55,539 bases of DNA from Bacteroidota bacterium (GTDB lineage Bacteria > Bacteroidota > Bacteroidia > Chitinophagales > LD1). Shown piece after piece: positions 34,827 through 45,668 of this stretch. How positions within the stretch are numbered: the stretch's first letter is position 1; each line of letters starts with the position of its first letter. The notes below the pieces were generated by a model. It had not been told where the DNA came from. It saw only the letters and a program-made list of their open reading frames with translations, and searched no databases. A program made the position numbers and the translations under genes. The DNA lies in assembly GCA_026391075.1 (NCBI GenBank), contig JAPLES010000071.1, positions 1 to 55,539 on the forward strand, in the 5' to 3' direction.

Positions 34827-35570
34827 ATGCTACTACAAGGTAAAACAGCGTTGATTACAGGTGGAACTAGAGGTATTGGCCACGCCATTGCCAAACGATT
34901 TGCAGCCGAAGGATGCAACGTGGCTTTTACGTTTGTGAATAGCGAAGACAAAGCAAAGGAGTTAGAAAATGAGTTGAATGCAGTTGGAGTAAAAGCAAAA
35001 GCATATAAGAGTAACGCAGGTATTTATAGCGAGGCCGAAAAATTAGTGGAGGATGTAGCGAAAGATTTTGGAGCAATTGATGTGTTGGTGAACAATGCAG
35101 GAATTACCAAAGACAATTTGATTTTAAGAATGACCGAAGAGCAATGGGATGAAGTGATGGCGGCAAACTTGAAATCTGTTTTCAATCTTACTAAACATGT
35201 TTCTAAAATTATGTTGCGGCAGAAACATGGTTCTATCATCAATCTCAGTTCTATAGTTGGAGAAAAAGGGCAAGCAGGTCAATCGAATTATGCGGCATCA
35301 AAAGCGGGCATTATAGGTTTTACAAAATCTATTGCCGATGAATTCGGTTCGCGCAGTATTCGTTGTAATGCTATAGCACCAGGCTTTATTGAAACCGATA
35401 TGACGAATGTATTGGGCGAAGAGTTGAAAAAAAGTATTCTCGAAAAAATTCCGATGGGCAGAATGGGCAAGGCTGATGAGGTGGCAAACGCTGCTGTTTT
35501 TCTTGCCAGCGATTTAAGTACGTATTTGAGTGGACAGGTACTGAGCGTGTGCGGAGGCATGAATAGGTAA
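34827..35570 (+). CDS. fabG: 3-oxoacyl-[acyl-carrier-protein] reductase
   Basis: This short-chain dehydrogenase reduces 3-oxoacyl-ACP with NADPH in fatty acid synthesis. It has the cofactor motif 'TGGTRGIGHAIAKRFAAEG', the 'VLVNNAGITKDNLILRM' segment typical of FabG, the Ser-Tyr-Lys triad ('NLSSIVGEKGQAGQSNYAASKAG', split here as Ser in 'NLSS' and Tyr/Lys in 'NYAASKAG'), and the C-terminal 'YLSGQVLSVCGGMNR'. At 247 residues it has standard length. It stands alone, away from other fab genes, so another SDR role cannot be fully excluded, but the match to FabG is strong. Confidence 0.92.
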   Translation: MLLQGKTALITGGTRGIGHAIAKRFAAEGCNVAFTFVNSEDKAKELENELNAVGVKAKAYKSNAGIYSEAEKLVEDVAKDFGAIDVLVNNAGITKDNLILRMTEEQWDEVMAANLKSVFNLTKHVSKIMLRQKHGSIINLSSIVGEKGQAGQSNYAASKAGIIGFTKSIADEFGSRSIRCNAIAPGFIETDMTNVLGEELKKSILEKIPMGRMGKADEVANAAVFLASDLSTYLSGQVLSVCGGMNR

Positions 35571-35655
35571 TTATATTGCGGCAGCTAAATGCAAACTGAT
35601 AATGAGTTGTGGTTTTTGTTTCAACAAAAACTATTAACCAACTAAACTGTAAATT

Positions 35656-37767
35656 TTGAATCCAACTTTCTCTTTTCAATATCCTTCGTGGTTTATTATT
35701 TTTTGTTTGGCGCTTGGTGCGGCTTATGCGGCTTTCCTCTATTACCGCGATGTAACTTTTGATGATAAAGATTCGGTTTCTAAATACTGGAAGTTTGCTA
35801 TGGCCGGCTTCCGTTTTCTTACCGTTACTATTCTTGCCATTCTTCTTCTCTCGCCATTTATAAGAACACGAAACACGAAAACTTTTAAACCGATTATTGC
35901 TGTTATTAATGACAACAGTGAGTCCGTACTAAGTGGATTGCAAAAAGATTCTTCCGAATTTGAAAAAAAACTTAGAACGTTAATTGATAAACTGAGCGAT
36001 AAATATGAAGTGGCAGAGTTTAATGCCGGTGATGATTTGAAGCGAGGAATTGATTTTTCTTATCGTGATAAGTCAACCGATTTAAGTGCGGCCATTGAAC
36101 AAGTAAACGATTTGTATTACAACCAAAATCTGGGTGCTGTAGTTTTAGCAAGTGATGGTATTTACAACAAAGGAATTAATCCGGTTTATTCCGCTGCAAA
36201 ATCCTCTTACTCTGTTTACACCATTGCATTGGGCGATACTACTATTCAAAAAGACCAAAAACTTTCCAACGCTTACTATAACAAAATTGCTTACCTCAAT
36301 AATCAATTCAGTTTGAAGGTTGATGTAGAGGAAAATAATTTAAAGGGAAAGAATGTAAAACTTACTGTTGTACAATTGGAAACAGGCAAAGAACCTAAGT
36401 TACTTCAAACAAAAGAGATTGCTTACACTTCCGATAATTTTTTCCAGAGTTACGATTTTATTCTTTCGGCTAACGAAGTAGGTATTTCACATTATCGTAT
36501 TTCACTTTCTAGTTTAGAAGATGAAGTTACCTACAGGAACAATGTGCGCGATGTGTTTGTTGAAGTGCTGGATGGAAGACAGAAAATTTTGTTGGTGGCT
36601 AATTCACCGCATCCTGATGTGGCAGCTTTGAAAGCGGCTATTGAAAGCAATAAAAATTATCAGCTAGATGTAGAGTTTGCCGAAACTTTTTCAAAGAAGT
36701 TGAACGACTACAATCTGGTTATTCTTCATCAACTACCTTCGGCTACTCAGAAAATTCAAAATATTTTAAAAGAAGCGCAAGAACAGAAAAAACCTTTGCT
36801 CTTTATTATTGGTTCACAAACTTCTTTGCCCGATTTTCAAAAAGCACAAAATGGAATTATAGTAAAAGGAAACACGGATAAATTCAATGATGTAACTGCA
36901 AGTGTGGCGAAAGATTTTTCGCTGTTTACGCTATCGGATAAAACTTTGCAAGCCGTTCCAAAGCTACCGCCTTTCACCTGTTTGTTTGGTGAATTCAATC
37001 CTAATCCGTCTTCAAAAATTTTGCTGCACCAAAAAATAAATTCGGTTGAAACCGATTTTCCTCTATGGTTATTCAATGAAAGCGGGGATGAAAAATTCGG
37101 GGTGATATGCGGAGAAGGAATATGGAGATGGAGATTGTATGACTATATGCTCAACAAAAATCAGGATGCTACTAACGAGCTAATCAATAAGACCGTGCAG
37201 TATCTATCGGTAAAAAGCGACAAACGTCCGTTCCGTGTTTCATTGCCAAAAAATATTTTTGAAGATAACGAAGCCATCAGTTTTGAAGCGCAACTTTACA
37301 ACGCTAATTACGAGCTCATCAATTCTGCCGATGTAGAAATGAAAATTAAGAGCGATGCCGGCAATACTTACGATTATCAATTCAACAAAACAGAAACAGC
37401 TTACAATTTGAACGCAGGTTTTTTACCAGTTGGTAATTACGCTTACAACGCTTCGGTAAAATTCGGCAACTCTACTTACACGGCTAACGGAAAGTTTTCG
37501 GTAAGTCCGTTGCATTTAGAAGAAATGAGAACCCGTGCCGACCATCAGGTTTTGTATCAGTTAGCTTCGCAACACAATGGGGCTATGCATTACATCAATG
37601 ATTTAGAAAACATTGCCGATGAAATTGATTCGAAGAATAAATTGAAACCGATTTTATACGACACCTTTTTTACTGATAGTGCCATCAACATGAAATTGAT
37701 TTTCTTTTTGCTGTTGATTTTGATATCAGCAGAATGGGTAACCAGAAAATATTTGGGCGGATACTAA
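35656..37767 (+). CDS. Large BatA-like membrane protein with von Willebrand-type region, 703 aa
   Basis: Two N-terminal membrane segments (about residues 10-28 and 50-68) and one near the C-terminus ('MKLIFFLLLILISAEWVTRK') enclose a large periplasmic part. Following the second segment, 'KPIIAVINDNSESVLSG' and 'GAVVLASDGIYNKGIN' fit the first strand and a later strand of a VWA fold, although the MIDAS motif DxSxS is degenerate (NDNSES). The rest is Ig-like. This layout matches the BatA/VWA-like membrane proteins of Bacteroidota whose function is not settled. The start is TTG; no ATG precedes the first membrane segment. It converges with the LptF/G gene with 5 bases between stops. Confidence 0.72.
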   Translation: MNPTFSFQYPSWFIIFCLALGAAYAAFLYYRDVTFDDKDSVSKYWKFAMAGFRFLTVTILAILLLSPFIRTRNTKTFKPIIAVINDNSESVLSGLQKDSSEFEKKLRTLIDKLSDKYEVAEFNAGDDLKRGIDFSYRDKSTDLSAAIEQVNDLYYNQNLGAVVLASDGIYNKGINPVYSAAKSSYSVYTIALGDTTIQKDQKLSNAYYNKIAYLNNQFSLKVDVEENNLKGKNVKLTVVQLETGKEPKLLQTKEIAYTSDNFFQSYDFILSANEVGISHYRISLSSLEDEVTYRNNVRDVFVEVLDGRQKILLVANSPHPDVAALKAAIESNKNYQLDVEFAETFSKKLNDYNLVILHQLPSATQKIQNILKEAQEQKKPLLFIIGSQTSLPDFQKAQNGIIVKGNTDKFNDVTASVAKDFSLFTLSDKTLQAVPKLPPFTCLFGEFNPNPSSKILLHQKINSVETDFPLWLFNESGDEKFGVICGEGIWRWRLYDYMLNKNQDATNELINKTVQYLSVKSDKRPFRVSLPKNIFEDNEAISFEAQLYNANYELINSADVEMKIKSDAGNTYDYQFNKTETAYNLNAGFLPVGNYAYNASVKFGNSTYTANGKFSVSPLHLEEMRTRADHQVLYQLASQHNGAMHYINDLENIADEIDSKNKLKPILYDTFFTDSAINMKLIFFLLLILISAEWVTRKYLGGY

Positions 37768-37772
37768 TCCCT

Positions 37773-38849
37773 TTACTTCGGAGCCTTCTTCATTAAATAC
37801 AAAGCAAGCCCGGCATACAAAATATTCGGAATCCAAACACCAAGTACCGGTGGAAGAGAAGCATTGGTTGAAAATGTAACGGAGAATTTCATAATCATTT
37901 CGTATGCCGCGCTTAAGCCTATTCCTAATACAATATGCCAACCCAAACCACCGCGCATTTTGCGCGATGCTACACTTACACCTATCAAGGTCATAATGTA
38001 GATACTGAAGGCAGATGAAGTTCTTCGCCATCTTTCAACTTCATAAAATTCGGTGTAAGCTTGACCGCCTTTGTGCATAAAATCTATGTAACTAATTAAC
38101 TCGGGCGTGGTCATGGTTTCTTTTTCATGTTCGGTAAATGAAAAATCATCAGGCGTGAAAACATAGCTGGAACTCATCAGTTCTCCGTTTGTAATTTTGT
38201 CTTTGTCATCGCCCAACTCACGAATATAATAGTTGAAAATGCGCCACTTTTTGGCTGTGCTATCCCAGTTTATTTTTTCAGATCGAAGTTTGTAAACGAG
38301 CTCGCCATTTTTGAATTTGTCTAATGAAAACTTGTATCCTTCTTTATCTACAGGTTTGTAATTTTCAAAATAGACAATCGTGGTGCTGTCAATTCTTCGG
38401 TGAAAGTTATACCGCATTCCTTCATAAGGCTTGTATATGAATTTTCGTTCAAACTCAATGCGTTTGCTGTTAGAATACGGAACGTAATAATGATTACCCA
38501 TGTAAAACACCGCGGCAATAATGCTTGCTCCCATAAAATAAGGAAACAACATGCGATAGAAACTTGTTCCGCTGTTGAGAATGGCAACAATTTCTGAACG
38601 TTCGGCTAACTGCGAAGTGAAAAAAATTACCGCTACTAAAACGAAGAACGGACCAATAAGTGAAGTGATGTAAGGAATGAAATACACATAAAAACCGAAA
38701 ATTACCCCGCTGAACGTAGCGTGATATTCCATAAAGCTGTCAATTTTTTCGCTTAGGTCAACTACAATGGTAACTCCTAGCAGCAACGCCATGATAAACA
38801 CGAACGTGCCGAGAAAATTTTTGAGAATGTACCAATCCAGTTTCTTCAT
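37773..38849 (-). CDS. LptF/LptG family permease (lipopolysaccharide export)
   Basis: The YjgP/YjgQ family forms the membrane part of the LptB2FG transporter, which extracts LPS from the inner membrane. The protein has the N-terminal signature 'LDWYILKNFLGTFVFIMALL', two membrane segments before a periplasmic domain, 'AERSEIVAILNSGTSFYRML' (the conserved coupling helix), and three C-terminal membrane segments. ATG 38849 overlaps the tgt stop as ATGA, which supports this start over the one 13 codons upstream. The family usually has two members; only one is here, and whether it is F or G is unclear. It is in a two-gene operon with tgt. Confidence 0.88.
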   Translation of the reverse strand: MKKLDWYILKNFLGTFVFIMALLLGVTIVVDLSEKIDSFMEYHATFSGVIFGFYVYFIPYITSLIGPFFVLVAVIFFTSQLAERSEIVAILNSGTSFYRMLFPYFMGASIIAAVFYMGNHYYVPYSNSKRIEFERKFIYKPYEGMRYNFHRRIDSTTIVYFENYKPVDKEGYKFSLDKFKNGELVYKLRSEKINWDSTAKKWRIFNYYIRELGDDKDKITNGELMSSSYVFTPDDFSFTEHEKETMTTPELISYIDFMHKGGQAYTEFYEVERWRRTSSAFSIYIMTLIGVSVASRKMRGGLGWHIVLGIGLSAAYEMIMKFSVTFSTNASLPPVLGVWIPNILYAGLALYLMKKAPK

Positions 38850-39976
38850 AACCGCTGCATTAGTTTTACGATGGCTTCTTTTTTCCAAACAGCAAATGTT
38901 CCTTCTATAATTTTCTTACGCGCCTCAGTAAGCAACCATAAATACAAACTTAAATTATTGATGCTCGAAATTTGCGCGCCCAACATTTCACCAGTATGAA
39001 CTAAGTGCCGAAGAAACGCTTTGGTATGTGTGCGCATCAATTCACAATCGCTTTCCTCATCAATAGGAGAGAAATCATCTTTCCATTTTTCGTTCTTGAT
39101 ATTCAGAATTCCCTGCTTGGTAAAAATCATTCCGTTACGTGCGTTTCGTGTTGGCATTACACAGTCAAACATATCAATGCCCAATGAAATTCCTTCGAGA
39201 ATATTGGCAGGTGTTCCCACTCCCATCAAATAGCGCGGCTTATCTTTTGGAAGAATATCACAAACCAATTCTGTCATTTCATACATGTCTTCATTAGGTT
39301 CGCCCACACTCAAACCACCAATAGCATTTCCTTCTGCATTCATAGATGTAATAAACTCGGCACTTTCTTTTCGCAGTTCTTTGTAAACGCTTCCCTGCAC
39401 AATTGGAAATAAACTTTGCTCATAACCATAAGCACCCTCGGTTTCATTGCAACGCGTGATGCACCTTTGCAACCAACGATGCGTTAAGTGCATGGAATTT
39501 TTTGCATAGGTAAATTCGCAGGGGTAAGGGGTGCATTCATCAAACGCCATTATAATATCAGCTCCTATTTTGCGCTGAATATCTATTACACCTTCGGGCG
39601 AAAAAAAATGTTTCGAGCCATCTATATGGCTTCTGAACTCCACACCTTCTTCTTTTATTTTTCGAATAGATGCGAGCGAGTGAACTTGAAATCCGCCACT
39701 GTCGGTCAGCATTGGTCTATCCCAACTATTGAATTTATGTAGGCCGCCTGCTCTCTCAATTATGGAAGTGCCCGGGCGCAGGTACAAGTGATAAGTATTA
39801 CCGAGAATTATTTGCGCGTTGATGAAATTCTTGAGCTCGTGCATGTGTACCGCTTTCACCGCGCCCAAAGTGCCTACGGGCATAAAGATGGGTGTTTCAA
39901 TTTTGCCGTGTGCGGTAAAAATTTCTCCTGCGCGGGCTTTGGTGTTTTTGTCTTGGGCAACTAAGTTGAATTGCAT
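38846..39976 (-). CDS. tgt: tRNA-guanine transglycosylase
   Basis: The enzyme exchanges guanine-34 for preQ1 in tRNAs with GUN anticodons, the first step of queuosine insertion. The active-site segment 'RPMLTDSGGFQVHSLASIRK' and the nucleophile region 'GIDMFDCVMPTRNARNG' are intact, as is 'AFDECTPYPCE'. The four zinc ligands usual near the C-terminus are not seen in full ('DFSPIDEESDCELMRTHTKA' keeps only one Cys; the other Cys positions have changed). The ATG at 39976 is preferred to the open frame start at 40024, because the family starts at 'MQFNLVAQD'. It is followed by the LptF/G gene with an ATGA overlap. Confidence 0.94.
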   Translation of the reverse strand: MQFNLVAQDKNTKARAGEIFTAHGKIETPIFMPVGTLGAVKAVHMHELKNFINAQIILGNTYHLYLRPGTSIIERAGGLHKFNSWDRPMLTDSGGFQVHSLASIRKIKEEGVEFRSHIDGSKHFFSPEGVIDIQRKIGADIIMAFDECTPYPCEFTYAKNSMHLTHRWLQRCITRCNETEGAYGYEQSLFPIVQGSVYKELRKESAEFITSMNAEGNAIGGLSVGEPNEDMYEMTELVCDILPKDKPRYLMGVGTPANILEGISLGIDMFDCVMPTRNARNGMIFTKQGILNIKNEKWKDDFSPIDEESDCELMRTHTKAFLRHLVHTGEMLGAQISSINNLSLYLWLLTEARKKIIEGTFAVWKKEAIVKLMQRL

Positions 39977-40062
39977 GGCGGGGCGAAAATAGAAGAAACG
40001 CGGTATTGGAATTATGAAATACAAACTACGAAATCAGAAATTCTATCTTTCGCTTTTAAACA

Positions 40063-40094
40063 AACCTTATAGGTTTTAAAAACCTATAAGGTTT
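40063..40094. repeat. Perfect 32-bp palindrome
   Basis: AAACCTTATAGGTTTT at 40063-40078 is followed directly by its exact reverse complement at 40079-40094. It lies between the divergent tgt and T9SS propeller genes, 22 bases before the latter's ATG. Repeats with the core AACCTTATAGGTTT occur between genes in many Bacteroidota. It could be an operator or a cruciform/REP element. Confidence 0.8.
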
Positions 40095-40116
40095 CAAGAA
40101 CAGCAAACAAATTTTT

Positions 40117-42069
40117 ATGAAAACAATTTTTACAACTCTTCTTCTTTTCGTCTCCTTGTTTTTATCTGCACAAACATACAACAGCCCCGAGAGTGCAGAG
40201 TATGATGTCAATCACCAGCGTTACATCGCTTCCAATACTTCAGCCAACAATATTCAGCAACAAATTCCGGGCAGTGCGCCAACGCTTTTTAAAACGGGTG
40301 TAACAAGTCCTTACGGAATTGTAATTGTGGGCGATACCGTTTTTGTGTGCGCGCAAAGCGGTTATATCAAATCGTATAATTTAACTACCACTGTACTTAC
40401 AAGCAATGTAAATCTCGGTGCTTCTTTCCTCAATGGTATTTGTGCCGATGATGCCGGAAATATTTTTGCTTCTGATTTTAGTGCCAAGAAAATTTACCGC
40501 TACAATATTGCTACACAACAATTCAATATTTTTTGCAGTACCGGAACTAAAACCCCTAACGGAATTTTGTTTGATGCAGCGCAACATCGTTTGGTTATGG
40601 TTACCTGGGGCGCAAGTGCATCGTTGCAGGCAATCAGTTTAGCTGATTCAACTGTTACTAATCTTAAAACTTCTACCCTTAGTAATTTCGATGGCGTGGC
40701 TATGGATGAAGACGGTAACTATTATACTTCCTGCTGGGGCAATAACAGCATTATGTTTTTCGACTCTGCTTTGTTGAATGCTCCTTTGCAGGTAGTTACC
40801 GGATTGCACAGCCCTGCCGATATTTTTTACAATACGCTTTCCGACACTTTAGCCGTTCCGAATTCTGCTTCGCCATATTCTGTAGGTTACTACGGCTTTC
40901 CTCGCCCTAAACCAACTAATGATTTTGCAAACGCAACAGTTGCTGTGCAGCAAAGCATTTGCGTTTTGCAAAATGATTTAATAAGCGGAAATATTCCGCT
41001 GGTGTTGCAAAGTTTTTCTACGCCTCAATTAGGTATTGCTGTTACTAATGGCAATTGCATTGACTACACAGCAAGCACAGTTGGAAACGATACAATCACT
41101 TATGTTGTTTGCTCGGTGGACACACCATCATTTTGTAGAAAAGGAATTTTAGTAGTAACCAATAGTCTTGGCGCAGGCAATCATGCACCAGTTGCAAATA
41201 ATGATACAGCAAGCACTACACAACCGAATTCAATTAGCGTAAACGTAGTTGCAAATGATTTAGATGCCGACTTAGCCGACACACTCTGTGTTACTTCTGT
41301 CTATGGCTCTAATTACTTTTCGCTTGATGCTTCTAATTGTGGCAATGTGATTTTTACTCCCGATTCTTCTTTTGTAGGCAACGATACCTGCTGGTATGTG
41401 CTATGCGATAATGGAAATCCTGTTTTGTGTGATACGGGGATGTTTGTGGTGATGGTGAGTGCTTGTGCAGTGCCTGATTTTAGTTTGAGTTATTTATGTT
41501 ACGGTGGTTCACCTGCCCCTCAATGGGGATGTTACGTTTCTGGTTCGGTGATTGCTACAGGTAATTTACAGAATTCAATTTCATGGGAAATTAAAAACCC
41601 TTCTCAAGGATTTGATTCAATATTAATAAATGATGATACCCTTATTATAGGTTCTAATCCTGACTTTGGACTTCCTCCAGGAGAAATTCAACTAAGTTGG
41701 GGACCTGTATGGATAATTTGTGCGACCGCCCAAAATTCTTGTGGCTCAACCACTGTTTGCGATACTATTACAATTTTATGGGGAGGCATCTCCGAAATTT
41801 CCCTCTCCAATATTTCTCTCTTCCCTAACCCTGCCAATAATCTTTTAACCATTGATATGCAAAACAACAATGAAGAAATAGTGCGTAGTTATTCTTCTAT
41901 TGAAATTGTAAATGCATTGGGTGAAAAACAAAAATCAATTGCACGAAAAGGAACGAACAAAATTGTTTCGTTGGATGTAGCCGATTTGCCAAACGGAATT
42001 TATCTGGCAACAATAATTTCAGATAAAAAGGAAAGAAGAATGCTCGGGAAGTTTACGATAAATAGATAG
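40117..42069 (+). CDS. Secreted beta-propeller and Ig-repeat protein with T9SS type A domain, 650 aa
   Basis: A signal peptide (MKTIFTTLLLFVSLFLSAQ) is followed by an SMP-30/NHL-like propeller (about 50-275; 'TSPYGIVIVGDTVFVCAQSG', 'LNGICADDAGNIFASDFSAK', 'FDGVAMDEDGNYYTSCWGN'), two cadherin/Big-like domains ('NHAPVANNDTASTTQP', 'VVANDLDADLADTLCVTSV') and a type A sorting domain ('ISLFPNPANNLLTIDM', 'LPNGIYLATIISD'). It is a surface-displayed or released protein; the propeller may bind a ligand. The 32-bp palindrome lies just upstream. A small gene follows 3 bases after the stop. Confidence 0.82.
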   Translation: MKTIFTTLLLFVSLFLSAQTYNSPESAEYDVNHQRYIASNTSANNIQQQIPGSAPTLFKTGVTSPYGIVIVGDTVFVCAQSGYIKSYNLTTTVLTSNVNLGASFLNGICADDAGNIFASDFSAKKIYRYNIATQQFNIFCSTGTKTPNGILFDAAQHRLVMVTWGASASLQAISLADSTVTNLKTSTLSNFDGVAMDEDGNYYTSCWGNNSIMFFDSALLNAPLQVVTGLHSPADIFYNTLSDTLAVPNSASPYSVGYYGFPRPKPTNDFANATVAVQQSICVLQNDLISGNIPLVLQSFSTPQLGIAVTNGNCIDYTASTVGNDTITYVVCSVDTPSFCRKGILVVTNSLGAGNHAPVANNDTASTTQPNSISVNVVANDLDADLADTLCVTSVYGSNYFSLDASNCGNVIFTPDSSFVGNDTCWYVLCDNGNPVLCDTGMFVVMVSACAVPDFSLSYLCYGGSPAPQWGCYVSGSVIATGNLQNSISWEIKNPSQGFDSILINDDTLIIGSNPDFGLPPGEIQLSWGPVWIICATAQNSCGSTTVCDTITILWGGISEISLSNISLFPNPANNLLTIDMQNNNEEIVRSYSSIEIVNALGEKQKSIARKGTNKIVSLDVADLPNGIYLATIISDKKERRMLGKFTINR

Positions 42070-42072
42070 ACT

Positions 42073-42261
42073 ATGAAAAGGGAAAGTGAGAAGGAGAAAA
42101 ATGCAAGACTTGATTTGCTCATGGATAAAATCAAAATTGGTGTTCAAAAATCTTTCGAAGAATTTCTCGAAGAATCAATTCGCAATAATGATGAACTCGT
42201 CATTATGCGCAACAACAAAGTAGTACTCGTTCCTGCAAGCGAAATAAAATTGAAGAAATAA
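42073..42261 (+). CDS. Small protein of unknown function, 62 aa
   Basis: The protein is strongly charged and predicted helical for its first 45 residues ('KEKNARLDLLMDKIKIGVQK', 'SFEEFLEESIRNNDELVI'), ending in a short beta-type segment ('MRNNKVVLVPASEIKL'). The ending resembles the 'NNELVxxRNGKVVxVxASE' tail of small proteins found in Bacteroidota, sometimes in the size class of antitoxins, but no toxin partner lies next to it. It starts 3 bases after the T9SS gene and is followed by a terminator, so it shares that transcript. No function is claimed. Confidence 0.65.
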   Translation: MKRESEKEKNARLDLLMDKIKIGVQKSFEEFLEESIRNNDELVIMRNNKVVLVPASEIKLKK

Positions 42262-42280
42262 ACTACACCGTTTATAAATT

Positions 42281-42318
42281 AAAAAGCCCTGTCACAAAAA
42301 TTGCGACAGGGCTTTTTT
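42281..42318. terminator. Bidirectional Rho-independent terminator
   Basis: A 13-bp stem (AAAAAGCCCTGTC / GACAGGGCTTTTT, 11-base loop) lies between the convergent 62-aa gene and katG and has A and T runs on its two sides, so it can stop both transcripts. Confidence 0.9.
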
Positions 42319-42331
42319 GTTGTACGAATAA

Positions 42332-44542
<2,211 letters not shown>

Positions 44543-44628
44543 TTACAGTTGATTTATTGTTTGTGATTTGTTTCATTCCGTCTTTCGAAACGGGAATAAA
44601 TTTAGGTTGAACTCTATTTCTTTTCGCG

Positions 44629-44658
44629 CAAATATAAATGCCGCGCCATATTCAACAA
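44629..44658 (-). promoter_or_regulatory. katG promoter (TTG-19-TATATTTG on minus strand)
   Basis: On the minus strand TTG (44658-44656) is followed after 19 bases by TATATTTG (44636-44629), the standard spacing for Bacteroidota promoters. The katG ATG is about 90 bases further on, giving a leader of about 80 bases. Confidence 0.6.
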
Positions 44659-44676
44659 CTGATAAGGAAAATTAGT

Positions 44677-45159
44677 TCAAACGATTTCTTTCAGGCGTTC
44701 TAAAACATAAAACACCGCAGGGCAAGTGGTGCTGTTTTGAAAAGTAATGTTTGGTCGTTCGAAAAATTCCCCGCTATCGGTATAAGGATAATTAGCACAA
44801 TCGCGCGGGCGCGCTTCGTAAATGCCGCAAAAATTATCGCTGCCCAAAAACGGACAAGGCGATTTTTTTACCACATAATCTCCGTCTTCATCTAAGCGTA
44901 AATATGTTTCAATCATATCGCCTTGCTTCATGCCAAGATATTTGGAAATGCGCTCGATGTCAGGCTTTTTAAATCGTGGCGAAATAGTTTTGCAGCAGTT
45001 GCCGCACTTGAGGCAATCTATTTTCGAAAACGCTTCGTCATGCAAATCGGGCAAATGCTTTTCAATGCCGCGCATGCGTTTGGCTCTGTCTAAAAACTGT
45101 TTGTTTTCTTTTTTCTTTTTCTCGGCTTCCGTGCGCCAATTGTCTAAACTATGATTCAT
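44677..45159 (-). CDS. YkgJ family cysteine-cluster protein
   Basis: The protein has a Cys cluster in two parts: 'CLKCGNCCKTISPRF' near residue 50 and 'CPFLGSDNFCGIYEARPRDC' followed by 'ANYPY' near residue 105. This is the pattern of the YkgJ (zinc- or iron-chelating) family. The N-terminus is helical and highly charged (TEAEKKKKENKQFLDRAKRM). The family has no settled function. At 160 residues it has usual length. It lies 15 bases downstream of the GxxExxY gene on the same strand and may be cotranscribed. Confidence 0.85.
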   Translation of the reverse strand: MNHSLDNWRTEAEKKKKENKQFLDRAKRMRGIEKHLPDLHDEAFSKIDCLKCGNCCKTISPRFKKPDIERISKYLGMKQGDMIETYLRLDEDGDYVVKKSPCPFLGSDNFCGIYEARPRDCANYPYTDSGEFFERPNITFQNSTTCPAVFYVLERLKEIV

Positions 45160-45174
45160 GTGATTGTTTGAATA

Positions 45175-45585
45175 CTATGATTGCTTTTTCTTCACTGGCT
45201 TTTGTACACGCTTTATTTCACAACTCTTGGCTCCAAAATTTATAAGTAAACCAACTTCCTTATTGAATGCCTCTAAATAATTTATTGCCTGAGCAAGATG
45301 AACATCTTCTAATTTGATGACAGCTTTTAACTCGACAAGAATTTTTTCTGCTACAAAAAAATCAACTCGTCTTGTTCCAATATCAAAACCCTTGTAGAAA
45401 ATCTCCATTTCCACTTCTCTTCCAAAATTCAACTTCTCCAAATTCATTTCAATTTGTATAGCTCTTTGGTAAATTACTTCTTGAAAGCCATTACCCAAAA
45501 TTCCATGAACCGCATAGGCGCATTTGATAATTCGAGCGGTTAATTCAGAGTGTAGGTATTCGTCTTTGATGATTTGCTCAGCCAT
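45175..45585 (-). CDS. GxxExxY family protein
   Basis: The family signature is visible as 'GNGFQEVIYQRA', with the preceding 'YAVHGILG'. The second half has 'FDIGTRRVDFFVAEKILVEL' then 'KAVIKLEDVHLAQAINYLEA', which resembles a PD-(D/E)xK nuclease core (Asp ... Glu-x-Lys in 'VDFFV...ELKA'). It ends in a basic tail (KRVQKPVKKKQS). These proteins are widespread in environmental bacteria and have been suggested to be nuclease-like, but no function is established. It precedes the YkgJ gene and runs opposite to carA. Confidence 0.87.
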   Translation of the reverse strand: MAEQIIKDEYLHSELTARIIKCAYAVHGILGNGFQEVIYQRAIQIEMNLEKLNFGREVEMEIFYKGFDIGTRRVDFFVAEKILVELKAVIKLEDVHLAQAINYLEAFNKEVGLLINFGAKSCEIKRVQKPVKKKQS

Positions 45586-45651
45586 AAAAAAATCTTTTCC
45601 ACAAAGTAATCATAGTTTTCAGTAAATCATTTCAATCATAGTTCTGGCTGT

Positions 45652-45659
45652 TATATTCG
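45652..45659 (+). promoter_or_regulatory. Putative -7 promoter box of carA (TATATTCG)
   Basis: TATATTCG ends 9 bases before the carA ATG. If it is a -7 box, the transcript has almost no leader. The same octamer occurs before ftcD. Confidence 0.4.
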
Positions 45660-45668
45660 CACCTCAAT

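Noticed and set aside
35610-35636. Hairpin GTTTTTGT/ACAAAAAC after fabG as a terminator
   Set aside because: The stem is nearly all A-T and no T run follows, so it would be weak.
42073-42261. Antitoxin of a toxin-antitoxin pair
   Set aside because: Size and charge fit, but there is no adjacent toxin gene; it is kept only as a protein of unknown function.
45175-45585. Part of a defence system together with the YkgJ gene
   Set aside because: The nuclease-like core of GxxExxY proteins is suggestive, but neither neighbour is a known defence component and the pair recurs with no such context that I can show here.
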